Source: Duganella sp. Leaf126
GTDB taxonomy: Bacteria > Pseudomonadota > Gammaproteobacteria > Burkholderiales > Burkholderiaceae_D
Assembly: GCF_001423125.1 (NCBI RefSeq)
Contig: NZ_LMNW01000001.1
Location: forward strand, 421,433 to 485,432
Length of the DNA: 64,000 nucleotides
Direction: 5' to 3'
The translations under genes were made by a program, and so were the position numbers. How positions within the stretch are numbered: position 1 is the stretch's first letter; every line of letters starts with the position of its first letter. A model generated the notes under the pieces. That model saw nothing but the letters and a program-made list of their open reading frames with translations, had not been told where the DNA came from and did no database searches. Positions 37,385-48,034 of the stretch are shown here, piece by piece.

Positions 37385-39229
37385 GTGAACAGCCGCCAAC
37401 TCTATCACCGCCTGCTCAAGGAATTCCGCCCCTACCTGTGGATCGGGTTCTTCACCCTGTTCGCAGTCGGCGTGGCCGCCGCCACCGACGTGGTCCTGAT
37501 CCGCCAGCTGCAAAGCGTGATCGATGCGCTGGCGCCGTCGCACGCGGTGGGCGGCATGCGCCCGCCGGCGTCCGGCATGCTGGCCATGGTGCAGAACTGG
37601 CTGTCCGACCTCCTGCCCGCCAGTGACAATGCCGCGCTGTGGAGCATTCCGGCCGTGATTTTCGGCCTGGCGCTGGTGCGCATGGGCTCCAGTTTCGTCG
37701 GCGAATACGGCGCCGCGTGGCTCAGCAGCCGGGTCCAGGCCAACCTGCGCGAATCGATGTTCGCCCGCATCATGCGCCTGCCGACCGGTTATTTCGACCA
37801 GTCGTCCACCGGCACCACGCTCTCGCGCGTGGCGTTCGACGCGGCCCAGGTGGCGCAGGCCGGCCTGACCGTGGTCAACGTGGCCGTGCGCGACTCGGTG
37901 CTCACCATCGGCTACCTGATCACGATGTTCATCGCGGACTGGCAGCTGGCCTTGTTCTGCCTGATCCTGATGCCGCTGGTGGCGGCCGTGGTCACCTTTG
38001 CCGGCCGCCGCATGCGCAAGCTGAGCCAGAGCGCCCAGGCCGCCATGGGGGATCTGACCAATGTGCTCGACGAGAGCATCAGCGGCCAGCGTGTCGTGAA
38101 AATCTTCGGCGGCCAGCATTACGAGCAGACCCGCTTCGACCGCGTGGTCAAGCTCAATCGCCAGCTGGCCGTCAAGCACGCGGCCACCTCGGCGCTGAAC
38201 TCGGGCGTGATCATGCTGCTGATCGGGATCACGCTGTCGTCGGTGATTTATTTCTCGCTGTTGCGCCACCAGGCCGGCGCCCTGACGGCCGGCGACTTCG
38301 TCTCGTTCATCGTGGCGCTGATGGCAATGCAGTCGCCGATCAAGAACCTGACCAAGATTAACGAGCCGCTGCAGCGCGGCCTGGCCGCCGCCGACTCGGT
38401 GTACGGCCTGATCGACACCGCCACCGAGGCCGACACCGGCCGGCACGACACCGTGCGCGCACGCGGCCAGCTCACGCTCGACAATGTCAGCTTCCAGTAC
38501 CTGGGCGCCGACGGCAAGCCGCTGGTGGCCGAGGCCAGGCCGGCGCTGGACCGGGTGTCGCTCGAGATCCGCGCCGGCGAAACGGTGGCGCTGGTGGGCA
38601 GCTCGGGCAGCGGCAAGACCACGCTGGCCAGCCTGCTGCCGCGGTTTTACGACGTCAGCGGCGGCGCCATCGCGCTCGACGGCGTGGACCTGCGCGACTA
38701 TTCGCTGGTCGCGCTGCGCCGGCAGATCGCGCTGGTCAGCCAGGACGTGGTGCTGTTCAACGACACGCTGGCGGCCAATATCGCCTACGGCGACCCGGCG
38801 CCGTCGCAGGAGCGCATCGAAGCGGCCGCGCGTGCCGCCCATGCCCACGAATTCATCGTGCGCCAGCCGCACGGCTACCTGTCGCCGGTCGGCGAAAACG
38901 GCCTGCGGCTGTCGGGCGGCCAGCGCCAGCGGCTGGCAATCGCCCGCGCCATCTATAAGGATGCGCCGATCCTGATCCTGGACGAGGCCACTAGCGCGCT
39001 CGACACCGAGTCCGAACGACTGGTGCAACAGGCGCTCGAGCGCCTGATGGACGGCCGCACCACGGTGGTGATCGCCCACCGCCTGTCCACCATCGAGAAT
39101 GCCGACCGCATCGTGGTGCTCGACGGCGGCAGGATCCGCGAGGTGGGCAGCCACGACCAGCTGCTGGCCAATAACGACATGTACGCGCGGCTGTACCACA
39201 CGCAAAAAATCACCCAGGTGGCGCCGTAA
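37385..39229 (+). CDS. msbA: Lipid A export ATP-binding/permease MsbA
   Basis: This 614-aa half-transporter has six membrane helices and a C-terminal ATPase. It flips lipid A core across the inner membrane. The nucleotide domain shows Walker A GSSGSGKT (405-412), signature LRLSGGQRQR, Walker B PILILDEAT and the H-loop IAHRLST. The likely start is GTG at 37385 (VNSRQLYHRLLKEF); the upstream open frame is antisense to the amidohydrolase gene and not MsbA-like. Confidence 0.9.
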   Translation: MNSRQLYHRLLKEFRPYLWIGFFTLFAVGVAAATDVVLIRQLQSVIDALAPSHAVGGMRPPASGMLAMVQNWLSDLLPASDNAALWSIPAVIFGLALVRMGSSFVGEYGAAWLSSRVQANLRESMFARIMRLPTGYFDQSSTGTTLSRVAFDAAQVAQAGLTVVNVAVRDSVLTIGYLITMFIADWQLALFCLILMPLVAAVVTFAGRRMRKLSQSAQAAMGDLTNVLDESISGQRVVKIFGGQHYEQTRFDRVVKLNRQLAVKHAATSALNSGVIMLLIGITLSSVIYFSLLRHQAGALTAGDFVSFIVALMAMQSPIKNLTKINEPLQRGLAAADSVYGLIDTATEADTGRHDTVRARGQLTLDNVSFQYLGADGKPLVAEARPALDRVSLEIRAGETVALVGSSGSGKTTLASLLPRFYDVSGGAIALDGVDLRDYSLVALRRQIALVSQDVVLFNDTLAANIAYGDPAPSQERIEAAARAAHAHEFIVRQPHGYLSPVGENGLRLSGGQRQRLAIARAIYKDAPILILDEATSALDTESERLVQQALERLMDGRTTVVIAHRLSTIENADRIVVLDGGRIREVGSHDQLLANNDMYARLYHTQKITQVAP

Positions 39230-39248
39230 CGGCGCTGCCGCCTGCGGT

Positions 39249-40340
39249 TCACGGCTCCCGTTCGCGGTCGAGCAGCGCCGCCTTGCGATCGACACCCCAG
39301 CGGTAGCCGGACAGCGCGCCGTCGTTGCGCACCACGCGATGACACGGAATCGCCACCGCCAGGACATTGGCGGCGCAGGCCCCGGCCACCGCGCGCGCAC
39401 CCTTGGGCAAGCCCACCAGCTCGGCCAGTTCGGCGTAGCTGACCGTGCGCCCGGCGGGAATCGCGCGCAGCGCCTGCCATACGCGCTGCTGGAACGCGGT
39501 GCCGCGCACGTCGAGCGGCAGGTCCAGGCCCAGCGCCGGGTGCTCGACCAGGCCCACCACGCGCGACACCACCTGCTCGTAGCCGGCCTCGGCGCCGATC
39601 AGTTCCGCCTGCGGAAAGCGGTCCTGCAGATCGCGCAGCAGAAAATCGGGATCGTCGTCGATCAGGATGGCGCACACGCCATGGTCCGTGCTGGCGACCA
39701 GGATGGCGCCGAGCGAACAGGCGGCAATCGCAAAGCGGATCTGCGCGCCCTGCCCGCCCTTACGAAATGCAGTGGGCGTCATGCCCAGCACGGCCGGCGC
39801 CTGCGCGTAAAAGCGGCCGCTGGAATTGAAACCGGCCGCATAGATGGTGCCGGTGACCGACGCCTGCTGCGCCAGCGCGTCCTGCACCCGCCGTGCGCGG
39901 CCCGCACTGGCATAGGCCTTGGGCGTGATGCCGGTGGCCGCCTTGAACAGTCGGTGGAAGTGGAAACGGCTCACGCCGACGGCCGCCGCCAGCGCGTCGA
40001 GGTCGGGCACATCCTCGCCGGCACGGGCAGCGGCGTCGATCAGGGCGCAGGCGCGCGCCGCCAGCGCCGCCTGGCGCACGGCCAGCGGCGGCTGGTCGGG
40101 TTTGCACCGCAGGCACGGTCGAAAGCCGGCCTGCTCGGCTGCCTGGCGGCTGGCGTGGAAGGCGACATTGCGGCGCAGGGCCGGACGCGCCGCGCACGAC
40201 GGCCGGCAGTACACCCCGGTGCTGCGCACTGAATACCAGAACACGTCGTCGGCGCGGCCATCGCGCGCCTGCACGGCGGCCCAGCGGGTTTCGTCATCGG
40301 CATAGGCCGGTGCGCAAGTGTCCAACAAAGCGGTCTCCAT
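39249..40340 (-). CDS. ada: Adaptive-response methyltransferase/transcription factor Ada
   Basis: This 363-aa protein has the three Ada parts: a Zn-Cys4 phosphotriester acceptor domain (STGVYCRPSC, later CLRC), an AraC-type helix-turn-helix (DALAAAVGVSRFHFHRLFKA), and a C-terminal O6-methylguanine methyltransferase with acceptor Cys in AIPCHRVV. Methylation of the N-terminal Cys turns it into an activator. An Ada-box match (AAT-N6-GCAA) lies 70 nt upstream of its start, so it is likely autoregulated. Confidence 0.95.
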   Translation of the reverse strand: METALLDTCAPAYADDETRWAAVQARDGRADDVFWYSVRSTGVYCRPSCAARPALRRNVAFHASRQAAEQAGFRPCLRCKPDQPPLAVRQAALAARACALIDAAARAGEDVPDLDALAAAVGVSRFHFHRLFKAATGITPKAYASAGRARRVQDALAQQASVTGTIYAAGFNSSGRFYAQAPAVLGMTPTAFRKGGQGAQIRFAIAACSLGAILVASTDHGVCAILIDDDPDFLLRDLQDRFPQAELIGAEAGYEQVVSRVVGLVEHPALGLDLPLDVRGTAFQQRVWQALRAIPAGRTVSYAELAELVGLPKGARAVAGACAANVLAVAIPCHRVVRNDGALSGYRWGVDRKAALLDREREP

Positions 40341-40409
40341 CTGGTTCTCCCTGCATGAATCGCAATACCGTCATCGTAGCCGGCAGCCCGCGCGCGCGCA
40401 CTCCGGCGC

Positions 40410-40422
40410 TTGCTTTCGAATT
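40410..40422 (-). promoter_or_regulatory. Ada-box upstream of ada
   Basis: Read toward ada, the sequence is AATTCGAAAGCAA, an exact fit to the AAT-N6-GCAA consensus known for E. coli Ada targets. It overlaps the probable -35 of hutC on the other strand. Confidence 0.6.
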
Positions 40423-40440
40423 GTATGTCGATGCTAGAAT
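40410..40440 (+). promoter_or_regulatory. Probable hutC promoter
   Basis: TTGCTT (40410-40415), 19 nt, TAGAAT (40435-40440) form a plausible sigma70 promoter 45 nt before hutC. TTGTATGT (40421-40428) inside the spacer resembles one arm of the hutU operator, so weak autoregulation is possible. Confidence 0.45.
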
Positions 40441-40482
40441 GCCGGTCAGCCGCCTGTCCGGGCGCGCCCACGGAGACCCGGT

Positions 40483-41214
40483 TTGGACCAGCAAGCACAC
40501 AATCGAGCACCCGACCATACCCCGATTTTTCAGCGGATCAAGGATTATTTATTGGCGCAGATCGGCGCCGGTGTGTGGAAGGAAGGCGATGTCATCCCTT
40601 CCGAGCAGGCGCTGGTCAAGCAGTTCGGCGTCTCGCGCATGACGGTCAACCGCGCCGTGCGCGAACTGACCGCCGAGCAGGTGCTCACGCGGCGCCAGGG
40701 GTCGGGCACATACGTGGCCCAGCAAAAATACCAGTCCACGCTGCTGCAGATCAAGTCGATCGCCGAGGAAGTGCGCGCCCGCGGCCACGTCCACCGCAGC
40801 AGCCTGCAACACCTCGAGCAGCTCAAGGCCAGCGAGCTGATGGCCCGGCAATTCGATCTGCCGGCCGGCCACCCGCTGTTCCACTCGGTGATCATCCATT
40901 TCGAGAACGGCGTGCCGATCCAAGTGGAAGACCGCTGGGTCAACCCCGACTGCGCGCCCGACTACATGGCGCAGGACTTCGGCGCCGTCACCCCCAACGA
41001 ATACCTGATGCAGGCCGCGCCGCTGCAGGGCGCCAGCTACAGCATCGAGGCGCTGCCGGCGCCGCGCGAGATCGCCGACATGCTGGCCATCGAGGTGCGC
41101 CAGGCCTGCCTGGTGCTGCGCCGCCAGACCCTGTCGGGAGGACGCATCGCCAGCATCGCCACCATGTGGCATCCCGGTCACCGCTACCAGTTCGCCGGCA
41201 GCGTCAGCCAGTAA
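40483..41214 (+). CDS. hutC: Histidine utilization repressor HutC
   Basis: This 243-aa GntR-family protein has an N-terminal winged helix ([28 protein letters not shown]) and a C-terminal UTRA effector domain. [18 protein letters not shown] is typical of HutC, which senses urocanate. The start codon is TTG with GGAG eight nucleotides before it. It sits 5 kb from the hut operon, behind amidohydrolase, msbA and ada, on the other strand. Confidence 0.92.
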   Translation: MDQQAHNRAPDHTPIFQRIKDYLLAQIGAGVWKEGDVIPSEQALVKQFGVSRMTVNRAVRELTAEQVLTRRQGSGTYVAQQKYQSTLLQIKSIAEEVRARGHVHRSSLQHLEQLKASELMARQFDLPAGHPLFHSVIIHFENGVPIQVEDRWVNPDCAPDYMAQDFGAVTPNEYLMQAAPLQGASYSIEALPAPREIADMLAIEVRQACLVLRRQTLSGGRIASIATMWHPGHRYQFAGSVSQ

Positions 41215-41467
41215 GCCCGCCTCTGCGCGGCACACCTCGGCCGCGCCCGTCAAAGTTACTGAAGTTACTTTCAAGCAACAAGAAGCGGCCCGCGCCGGAC
41301 GCCTGCACAATCTCACCCATTGTCACGAAAATGCCCGGAAAACCGTGGTTTTATGCGGTCGTTTTCGTGTCCGCGCAACAGATGGTGGGCGAGATCACGC
41401 GGCGGTTATGGCAGGCGTTAAAGCTGATATAGTTTCCTGCAGACACAACCGCCCCGAAAGGCCGACC
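41215..41467. other. Intergenic region hutC to hybrid kinase
   Basis: This 253-nt stretch has no convincing gene. The frame of the downstream kinase is open from 41345, with an alternative ATG at 41408, so part may be coding. No clear promoter or terminator stands out. Confidence 0.35.
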
Positions 41468-44400
41468 TTGTTCCGCACGCGCTCCCGCACCGCTTTGCCG
41501 TCCTGGCGCCCGCTGGCGCGCCGGTGGGCCGCGTGCGTGCTGCTGGGCGGCCTGCTGGTTTGCGCCGGCGCGGCAGCGGCCGAACAAGTCGCCATCCAGC
41601 TCAAGTGGCAGCACCAGTTCCAGTTCGCCGGCTACTATGCGGCCCAGGACCAGGGTTATTACCGCGACGCCGGGCTCGATGTCACCCTGCGCGAAGCAAC
41701 CCCGGGCCGCGACCCGGTGCAGGAAGTGACTGATGGCCGCGCCCAGTATGGCGTGGGCAACACCACGCTGCTGCTGTCGCGCGCGCTGGGCCAGCCGGTC
41801 GTGGTACTGGCGTCGGTATTCCAGCATTCCGCCGCCGCGCTGCTGGTGCGCCTGGGGCCCGACGGCAAGCCGCGTCCATGGCCCGGCAGCCGGATCATGC
41901 TGGCGCCCAATAACGAAGAGCTGAAGGTATACCTGAAAAAGTCCGGCGTGCGCTACGACAGCGTCTACCAGCTCGATCACACCTATCAATTCGACGACTT
42001 CATCGCCGGTCGGGTGGACGCCATGTCGTACTACACGACCCAGGCGCTGTTCGCGCTCGAACGCAGCCGGGTGCCGTTTGCGGTGCGCTCGCCGCGCAGC
42101 GAGGGGCTCGATTTCTACGGCGACGTGCTGTTTACCACCGAGAGCGAGCTGCGCGAACACCCTGCCCGCGCCGAGGCGCTGCGCCGGGCCACGCTGCAGG
42201 GATGGCGCTACGCCATGGCCCATCCGGCAGAGGTGGCAGACCTGATCCGCGCCCGCTATCCGCAGCGCCGCAGCCGCGAACAGCTGATGTTCGAAGCGGC
42301 GCAAATGGCGCCGCTGCTACAGCAGGACCTGGTGGAACTGGGCTACAGCCATCCCGACCGCTGGCAATCGATCGTGCGCGCCTACCGCGAGCAGGGCATG
42401 CTGCCGGCCGACTTTCGGCTCGACGGCTTCCTGTACCAGCCGCGCGTGGTGCCTGCGCTGCTGCGCTACGGCCTGCCGCTGCTGGGCGCTGCGCTGGTGC
42501 TGGCGGCAGGCCTGGTCATCTGGCGCCTGCGCCGCCAGGCTGCAGCGCTGCACCAGGCCCGCCGCGAACTGGCGCGCTCGGAAAACATGGCCATGCTGGC
42601 GCTGGAAGGCTCGGGCGTCGGCATGTGGGAGTGGCAGATCGAGGCCGGCAGGCTGATCCTGTCGGACCGCTCGCGCGAACTGCTCGGGCACGATGCCGAC
42701 GAGGGTACGGCCCCCTACCCGTCCGACCTCCGGCAATGGCGCGCCGACATCCATCCCGACGACCTGGGGCGCGTGGACCGCAACGTGGAAGAATACCTGG
42801 CCGCCAGCGCCGTGGAAGACGCCCGCTTCGTCGTCGAGCACCGCATGCGCTGCCGCGACGGCAGCTGGACGTGGCTGCTGGCGCGCGGCACCGTGGTCGA
42901 ACGCGCGGCCGACGGCCGGCCGCTGCGCGCCATGGGGACGTTTGCCGACATCACCGAGCGCGCCAACGACGAGCAAACGCGGCTGCACGCCGTGCTCGAC
43001 GCCACGCCCGGCGCCATGCTGATCGCCGACCGCAGCGGTCGCATCCATTACGCCAATCCGGCCTGCCTGCGCGCCTTCGGCGTCGAGGGCAGCCTGGCCG
43101 GACGCAGCATGGCGCAACTGGCGCCGGAGAGCATGCGCAGCAACGGCTCCACGCGCGAACTGTTCGCCCGCCCCGGCCTGCCGGGCCGGGTCATGCCCGC
43201 TTACCGCGCCGACGGCGACACCTTCCCGGCGATGGTGCACCTGGCGCCGCTGGACCTGGGCGGCCAGCAGCTGGTGGTGGTCAGCCTGCGCGACATGACC
43301 CGGCGCCAGCGCGCCGCAGAAGCGATGCACGCCAATTCCGAGCGCTACCGCCTGATCGTGCAGACCGCCGCCGAAGGCATCTGGATGACCGACGCCGAGG
43401 ACCGCACCACCTTCGTCAATCCCGCCATGGCCGCCATGCTGGGCGTGGACGCGGACCAGGTGCTGGGGCGCGCCATGGCCGAATTCATGGACGACGCCGG
43501 CCGCGTGCTGCTCGGGCAGCGCCTGCAGCGCCAGCGCGCCGGCGAAGCGGTGCAGGGCGACATCCGCCTGCGCCGCGCCGATGGCAGTGCGCTGTGGTGC
43601 GTGCTGTCGACCACCGTGATCACTTCCGACGCCGGGCATTATGCCGGCACGCTGGCCATGCTCACCGATATCACCGCGCGCCGCGCCGCCGAAGAGGCGT
43701 TGCGGGCCACTGGCCAGCGGCTGTCGTCGATCTTCAACGCCGTCACCAACGGCCTGGTCATGGTCGATGGCGGTGGCGCCATCCTCGAGAGCAACGCTGC
43801 CGCCGCGCGCATGCTGGCGCATGCCTTGGCCACCGAACCGCAGCCGCACGGCGAGTGCGACGGCCTGTGGTGCGGCGTGCGCGAGGACGGCAGCCGGTTC
43901 GACAGCGTCAGCCACCCGGTGCGCCTGGCCCTCGTCACCGGCATGCCGGTACGCGACGTGGTGATGGGAATCGCCCAGGCCGATGGCGCCATGCGCTGGC
44001 TCTCGATCAACGCCGAGCCGATTCCGGACGCCAGCGGCGCCGTGCCGCTGGCGGTGGTGAGCCTGACCGACATCAGCGACCGCAAGCGCGGCGCCGACGC
44101 ACTGCGCGAATGGAACGAGCACCTCGAGGAACGGGTGATGCTGCGCACGCGCGAACTGGAACAGGCGCGGCGCCAGGCCGAGGAAGCGAGCCAGTCGAAA
44201 GGCCAGTTCCTGGCCCACATGAGCCACGAGATCCGCACCCCGATGAATGGCGTGATCGGCATGGCCTACCTGGCGCTCAAGACCGACCTCGACCCGCGCC
44301 AGCGCGACTACCTGGAAAAAATCCGCTTCGCCGGCGAGCACCTGCTGGGCATCATCGACGACATCCTCGACATCTCGAAGATCGAGGCCGGCCGGCTCGA

Positions 44401-45784
44401 TATCGAACAGGTCGATTTCGCGCTCGACCAAGTGATCCAGACCGTGACCACGGTGGTGGCGCCCAAGGCGGCCAGCCGCGAACTGGAACTGGTGTTCGAT
44501 CTCGATCCGGCGCTGCCGCGCGTGCTGCGCGGCGATCCGCTGCGCCTGGGCCAGGTGCTGATCAATTACACCAACAACGCCATCAAGTTCAGCGAAAAGG
44601 GCCGAATCGACGTCCGGGTGCGCCAGGTGGTGGCCGACGCCCACGGCTGCCTGCTGCGCTTCGAGGTGAGCGACTGCGGCATCGGCCTGTCCGAGCTGGA
44701 AATCGAGCGCCTGTTCCAGTCGTTCCAGCAGGCCGACACCTCGATCACGCGCGAGCATGGCGGCACCGGCCTCGGTCTGGCGATCTGCAAGCAGCTGGCG
44801 CAGCTGATGGGCGGCGAGGTAGGCGTGCGCAGCCAGCCCGGCGTGGGCAGCACCTTCTGGTTCACCGCGCGCCTCGGCATTTCCGACGCCAGCATGCCGC
44901 AGGTGCTCGACCGCATGCAGGACACGGCTGCCGAGCTGCAGGCCGCCAGTGCGGGCGCCGCCGTGATGACCGCGCTGCAGGGCGCCCGCATCCTGCTGGT
45001 CGAAGACAACACCTTCAACCAGCAGATCGCGCTTGAAATGCTGGAAGACGTGGGCGCCTCGGTATGCCTGGCGGCCAATGGCCAGGAAGCGCTCGACCTG
45101 CTGCGCCAGGCCACGTTCGACTGCGTGCTGATGGACGTGCAGATGCCGCTGATGGACGGCCTGGAAGCGACCCGCCACATCCGCGCCGACCCGCGCCTGG
45201 CCGACCTGCGGGTGCTGGCCATGACCGCCACCGCCACCAGCGACGACCGCGCCCGCTGCATTGCCGCCGGCATGGACGACTTCATCTCCAAGCCGATCCA
45301 GCCGGCGCTGATGTACCGCACCATCGCCCAGTGGCTGCCGGCGCAGCGCAGCGACGTGGCGCCGGCAGGCGAGCCGCGCCCGGCCCCGCGGTCCGCCTTC
45401 AAGACCACGCTGGCCGGCGATCCGGCCGTGATCGACCTGTCGATCCTGGCCAAGCTGCTCGGCTACCACCCGGAGAAGGTGCGCAAGTTCGCCTTCAAGT
45501 TCCTGCACAACGCCCAGGAGGGCCTGTCGGCCATGGAGGCGGCCATCCGGCGCGGCGACCTGGCGCAGGTGCGCGAACTGGGGCACCGCCTGAAATCGCC
45601 GGCGCGCACGGTGGGGGCGCTGGGCATGGGCGACATGCTGGCCAGCCTGGAACTGCTGCCCACCGGCGCCAGCGACGCCGCCAACCTGGCCGCCGCCCGC
45701 GTCTGCCTGACGCGCCTGTGGCCGCTGCTGGAACTGATCACCGAGCAGATCATGCAGAACACCACGTTTGCCGACGAAAATTGA
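41468..45784 (+). CDS. Hybrid sensor histidine kinase with NMT1/THI5-like periplasmic sensor
   Basis: This 1438-aa protein starts with a signal/anchor helix, then an NMT1-like solute-binding domain ([19 protein letters not shown]), a membrane helix near residue 335-350, four PAS/PAC modules, HisKA with phospho-His about 920 ([14 protein letters not shown]), HATPase, REC with Asp about 1223, and an Hpt domain with His about 1373 ([13 protein letters not shown]). It is a full phosphorelay in one chain. I use TTG at 41468 behind GAAAGG; ATG 41408 or 41345 are alternatives. The sensor domain suggests a pyrimidine- or amine-like ligand. Confidence 0.88.
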   Translation: MFRTRSRTALPSWRPLARRWAACVLLGGLLVCAGAAAAEQVAIQLKWQHQFQFAGYYAAQDQGYYRDAGLDVTLREATPGRDPVQEVTDGRAQYGVGNTTLLLSRALGQPVVVLASVFQHSAAALLVRLGPDGKPRPWPGSRIMLAPNNEELKVYLKKSGVRYDSVYQLDHTYQFDDFIAGRVDAMSYYTTQALFALERSRVPFAVRSPRSEGLDFYGDVLFTTESELREHPARAEALRRATLQGWRYAMAHPAEVADLIRARYPQRRSREQLMFEAAQMAPLLQQDLVELGYSHPDRWQSIVRAYREQGMLPADFRLDGFLYQPRVVPALLRYGLPLLGAALVLAAGLVIWRLRRQAAALHQARRELARSENMAMLALEGSGVGMWEWQIEAGRLILSDRSRELLGHDADEGTAPYPSDLRQWRADIHPDDLGRVDRNVEEYLAASAVEDARFVVEHRMRCRDGSWTWLLARGTVVERAADGRPLRAMGTFADITERANDEQTRLHAVLDATPGAMLIADRSGRIHYANPACLRAFGVEGSLAGRSMAQLAPESMRSNGSTRELFARPGLPGRVMPAYRADGDTFPAMVHLAPLDLGGQQLVVVSLRDMTRRQRAAEAMHANSERYRLIVQTAAEGIWMTDAEDRTTFVNPAMAAMLGVDADQVLGRAMAEFMDDAGRVLLGQRLQRQRAGEAVQGDIRLRRADGSALWCVLSTTVITSDAGHYAGTLAMLTDITARRAAEEALRATGQRLSSIFNAVTNGLVMVDGGGAILESNAAAARMLAHALATEPQPHGECDGLWCGVREDGSRFDSVSHPVRLALVTGMPVRDVVMGIAQADGAMRWLSINAEPIPDASGAVPLAVVSLTDISDRKRGADALREWNEHLEERVMLRTRELEQARRQAEEASQSKGQFLAHMSHEIRTPMNGVIGMAYLALKTDLDPRQRDYLEKIRFAGEHLLGIIDDILDISKIEAGRLDIEQVDFALDQVIQTVTTVVAPKAASRELELVFDLDPALPRVLRGDPLRLGQVLINYTNNAIKFSEKGRIDVRVRQVVADAHGCLLRFEVSDCGIGLSELEIERLFQSFQQADTSITREHGGTGLGLAICKQLAQLMGGEVGVRSQPGVGSTFWFTARLGISDASMPQVLDRMQDTAAELQAASAGAAVMTALQGARILLVEDNTFNQQIALEMLEDVGASVCLAANGQEALDLLRQATFDCVLMDVQMPLMDGLEATRHIRADPRLADLRVLAMTATATSDDRARCIAAGMDDFISKPIQPALMYRTIAQWLPAQRSDVAPAGEPRPAPRSAFKTTLAGDPAVIDLSILAKLLGYHPEKVRKFAFKFLHNAQEGLSAMEAAIRRGDLAQVRELGHRLKSPARTVGALGMGDMLASLELLPTGASDAANLAAARVCLTRLWPLLELITEQIMQNTTFADEN

Positions 45785-45982
45785 CGTGGAAACTCAATCC
45801 CCGCGCAGTTTGAAAAAATGGGTTATTATTTGATCCATCCCGCCTGCCGACCGTTGTTGTCTTCCAAATCCCGGACATTGAATTCGCGCATATCGTCGCA
45901 AAGTATTCTTTGTAGCTGGCTTAACGGCAACCCTGGCATCGTCCCCAGGCGTTATTGATCCCACACCTCGACTGAGGAAACT
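45785..45982. other. Intergenic region upstream of trxA
   Basis: 198 nt without a gene. TTGAAA and TATTAT occur near 45810-45831, but too close together for a normal promoter. The trxA ribosome-binding site TGAGGAAA lies at the right end. Confidence 0.35.
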
Positions 45983-46309
45983 ATGAGCGAAAATATCAAA
46001 CACATCACCGATACTTCTTTTGATGCCGACGTGCTGAAATCCGACCGTCCGGTACTGGTCGACTTCTGGGCCGAATGGTGCGGTCCCTGCAAGAGCATCG
46101 CCCCGATCCTGGAAGAAGTGGCCAAGGAATACGGTGGTAAGATCACCATCGCCAAGATGGACGTCGATTCGAACCAGGCCGTACCGGCCAAGTTCGGCAT
46201 CCGCGGCATTCCGACCCTGATCCTGTTCAAGAACGGCGTGCCGGCAGCACAAAAAGTCGGCGCCATGGCCAAAGGCCAGTTGACCAGTTTCATCGACAGC
46301 AATATCTAA
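45983..46309 (+). CDS. trxA: Thioredoxin TrxA
   Basis: This 108-aa protein is a classical thioredoxin with the redox motif WCGPC (C33, C36) in [16 protein letters not shown], the cis-Pro in [11 protein letters not shown], and the closing FIDSNI. It reduces disulfides in the cytoplasm using thioredoxin reductase. TGAGGAAA lies before the ATG. rho follows after 170 nt, the common trxA-rho order. Confidence 0.97.
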   Translation: MSENIKHITDTSFDADVLKSDRPVLVDFWAEWCGPCKSIAPILEEVAKEYGGKITIAKMDVDSNQAVPAKFGIRGIPTLILFKNGVPAAQKVGAMAKGQLTSFIDSNI

Positions 46310-46330
46310 GTAAGATAGTATGACGGACAG

Positions 46331-46362
46331 GCGGTTGTTTCTGCGCTCGCAAAAGCAGCCGC
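46331..46362 (+). other. Hairpin between trxA and rho
   Basis: GCGGTTGTTTCTGCG pairs with CGCAAAAGCAGCCGC through G-U pairs and one mismatch, giving a long stem with a tiny loop. No T run follows, so it may be a processing or stability element, or part of the rho leader. Confidence 0.4.
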
Positions 46363-46479
46363 TTCAGATCCGGAAAACGGCGCCCGGCCCGACCGCAGCG
46401 CGTTTTATATAAATAACAGACAACACCACGCAGTTCCCTCCCCTACCTTTACGTTCCCGTCACGGGACACTCAACACAT

Positions 46480-47742
46480 ATGCATCTATCTGAATTAAAG
46501 GCCTTACACGTCTCGGCGTTGCTGGAGATGGCCATCGGTCTTGATATCGACAACGCGGCCCGCCTGCGCAAGCAGGAGCTGATGTTCGCGATCCTGAAAA
46601 AACGCGCCAAATCGGGCGAGCAGATTTTCGGCGATGGCGCCCTCGAAGTGCTGCCCGACGGCTTCGGCTTCCTGCGCTCGCCCGACGCCAGCTACATGGC
46701 CTCGACCGACGACATCTATATTTCGCCCTCCCAGATCCGCCGCTTCAACCTGCACACCGGCGACTCGATCGAAGGCGAAGTGCGCACCCCGAAAGACGGC
46801 GAACGCTATTTCGCCCTGGTCAAGGTAGACAAGGTCAACGGCGAATCGCCGGAAGCCTCGAAACACCGCATATTGTTCGAGAACCTGACGCCGCTGCACC
46901 CGAACGAGCCGCTGCGCCTCGAGCGCGACATCAACGGCACCGAGAACATCACCGGCCGCATCGTCGACCTGATCGCGCCGATCGGCAAGGGCCAGCGCGG
47001 CCTGCTGGTGGCCTCGCCGAAGTCCGGTAAATCGGTCATGCTGCAGCACATCGCCCACGCGATCACGGCCAACCACCCCGACGTGACCCTGATCGTGCTG
47101 CTGATCGACGAACGTCCCGAAGAAGTGACCGAAATGCAGCGCTCGGTGCGCGGCGAAGTGGTCGCCTCCACCTTCGACGAGCCGGCCACCCGCCACGTGC
47201 AGGTCGCCGAGATGGTGATGGAAAAAGCCAAGCGCTTGGTCGAAATGAAAAAAGACGTGGTGATCCTGCTCGACTCGATTACCCGCCTGGCCCGCGCCTA
47301 CAACACCGTGATCCCGGCCTCGGGCAAGGTGCTGACCGGTGGTGTGGACGCCAACGCGCTGCAGCGCCCGAAACGCTTCTTCGGCGCCGCCCGCAATATC
47401 GAGGAAGGCGGTTCGCTGACCATCATCGCCACCGCGCTGATCGAAACCGGCTCGCGCATGGATGACGTGATCTACGAAGAATTCAAGGGTACCGGCAACA
47501 TGGAGGTGCACCTGGAGCGCCGCCTGGCCGAGAAGCGCGTGTACCCGGCCATCAACCTGAACAAGTCGGGCACCCGCCGCGAAGAACTGCTGATCAAGCC
47601 GGACCAGCTGCAAAAAATCTGGATCCTGCGCAAGCTGCTGTACTCGATGGACGAGATCGAGGCGATGGAGTTCATCCTCGACAAGATGCGCGCCACCAAG
47701 ACGAACACTGAGTTCTTCGACATGATGCGCAGAGGCGGCTAA
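46480..47742 (+). CDS. rho: Transcription termination factor Rho
   Basis: This 420-aa protein is a standard-length Rho hexamer subunit. The N-terminal RNA-binding fold contains [15 protein letters not shown]; the ATPase domain has Walker A SPKSGKS, Walker [17 protein letters not shown], and the Q/R-loop region [20 protein letters not shown]. The 170-nt leader is consistent with Rho autoregulation. The end, RRGG-stop, is duplicated 99 nt downstream. Confidence 0.98.
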   Translation: MHLSELKALHVSALLEMAIGLDIDNAARLRKQELMFAILKKRAKSGEQIFGDGALEVLPDGFGFLRSPDASYMASTDDIYISPSQIRRFNLHTGDSIEGEVRTPKDGERYFALVKVDKVNGESPEASKHRILFENLTPLHPNEPLRLERDINGTENITGRIVDLIAPIGKGQRGLLVASPKSGKSVMLQHIAHAITANHPDVTLIVLLIDERPEEVTEMQRSVRGEVVASTFDEPATRHVQVAEMVMEKAKRLVEMKKDVVILLDSITRLARAYNTVIPASGKVLTGGVDANALQRPKRFFGAARNIEEGGSLTIIATALIETGSRMDDVIYEEFKGTGNMEVHLERRLAEKRVYPAINLNKSGTRREELLIKPDQLQKIWILRKLLYSMDEIEAMEFILDKMRATKTNTEFFDMMRRGG

Positions 47743-47849
47743 AGCCGCAATGCGCAAGGAGCCTGGCCCTGCAGGGCCAAGCCGTTGCGCAGGCGTGGGG
47801 CATGCCCCACGAATTCCCTGCTCCACCGCAGAGGCGGCTAAAGCCGCAA
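47729..47849. repeat. 22-nt direct repeat of the rho 3' end
   Basis: GCAGAGGCGGCTAAAGCCGC, plus AA, occurs at 47729-47750, spanning the rho stop, and again at 47828-47849. The 77 nt between hold two perfect 16-nt palindromes. Confidence 0.85.
47764..47810. repeat. Two perfect 16-nt palindromes after rho
   Basis: TGGCCCTGCAGGGCCA (47764-47779) and GTGGGGCATGCCCCAC (47795-47810) lie 15 nt apart. The pair resembles an intergenic palindromic repeat element; they may also form hairpins in the rho 3' UTR. Confidence 0.6.
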
Positions 47850-47880
47850 AGGCGGCTAGGCTGTCAATCTTCGCCGCAAA

Positions 47881-47913
47881 ACAGGCAACCGCTCCAGGTT
47901 GCCTGTGTTGGTT
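47881..47913 (+). terminator. Likely rho terminator
   Basis: ACAGGCAACC and GGTTGCCTGT form a perfect 10-bp stem with a 6-nt loop, followed by GTTGGTTT. The right arm also holds the -35 of the rpmE2 promoter. Confidence 0.65.
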
Positions 47914-47927
47914 TACCGCTGTATAAT
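47899..47927 (+). promoter_or_regulatory. rpmE2 promoter
   Basis: TTGCCT (47899-47904), 17 nt, TATAAT (47922-47927) form a strong sigma70 promoter about 100 nt before rpmE2. Confidence 0.75.
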
Positions 47928-48034
47928 CGGCGGTTGCACTATTTTTAATCACTGGCAAGTGATCAGCAATCGGGTCAAGAGGCAGGACAGACCGACGAAG
48001 TGCTGTTTGGCTACCAAACTTACCGAGGCTATAC

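Noticed and set aside
35591-39400. A 1269-codon open frame on the minus strand
   Set aside because: Only 35591-37288 is a real gene (amidohydrolase). The rest is antisense to msbA and reads as low-complexity His/Gln/Arg-rich text, an artefact of high GC.
42317-45586. A 1089-codon minus-strand frame
   Set aside because: Antisense to the hybrid kinase, which shows every catalytic motif.
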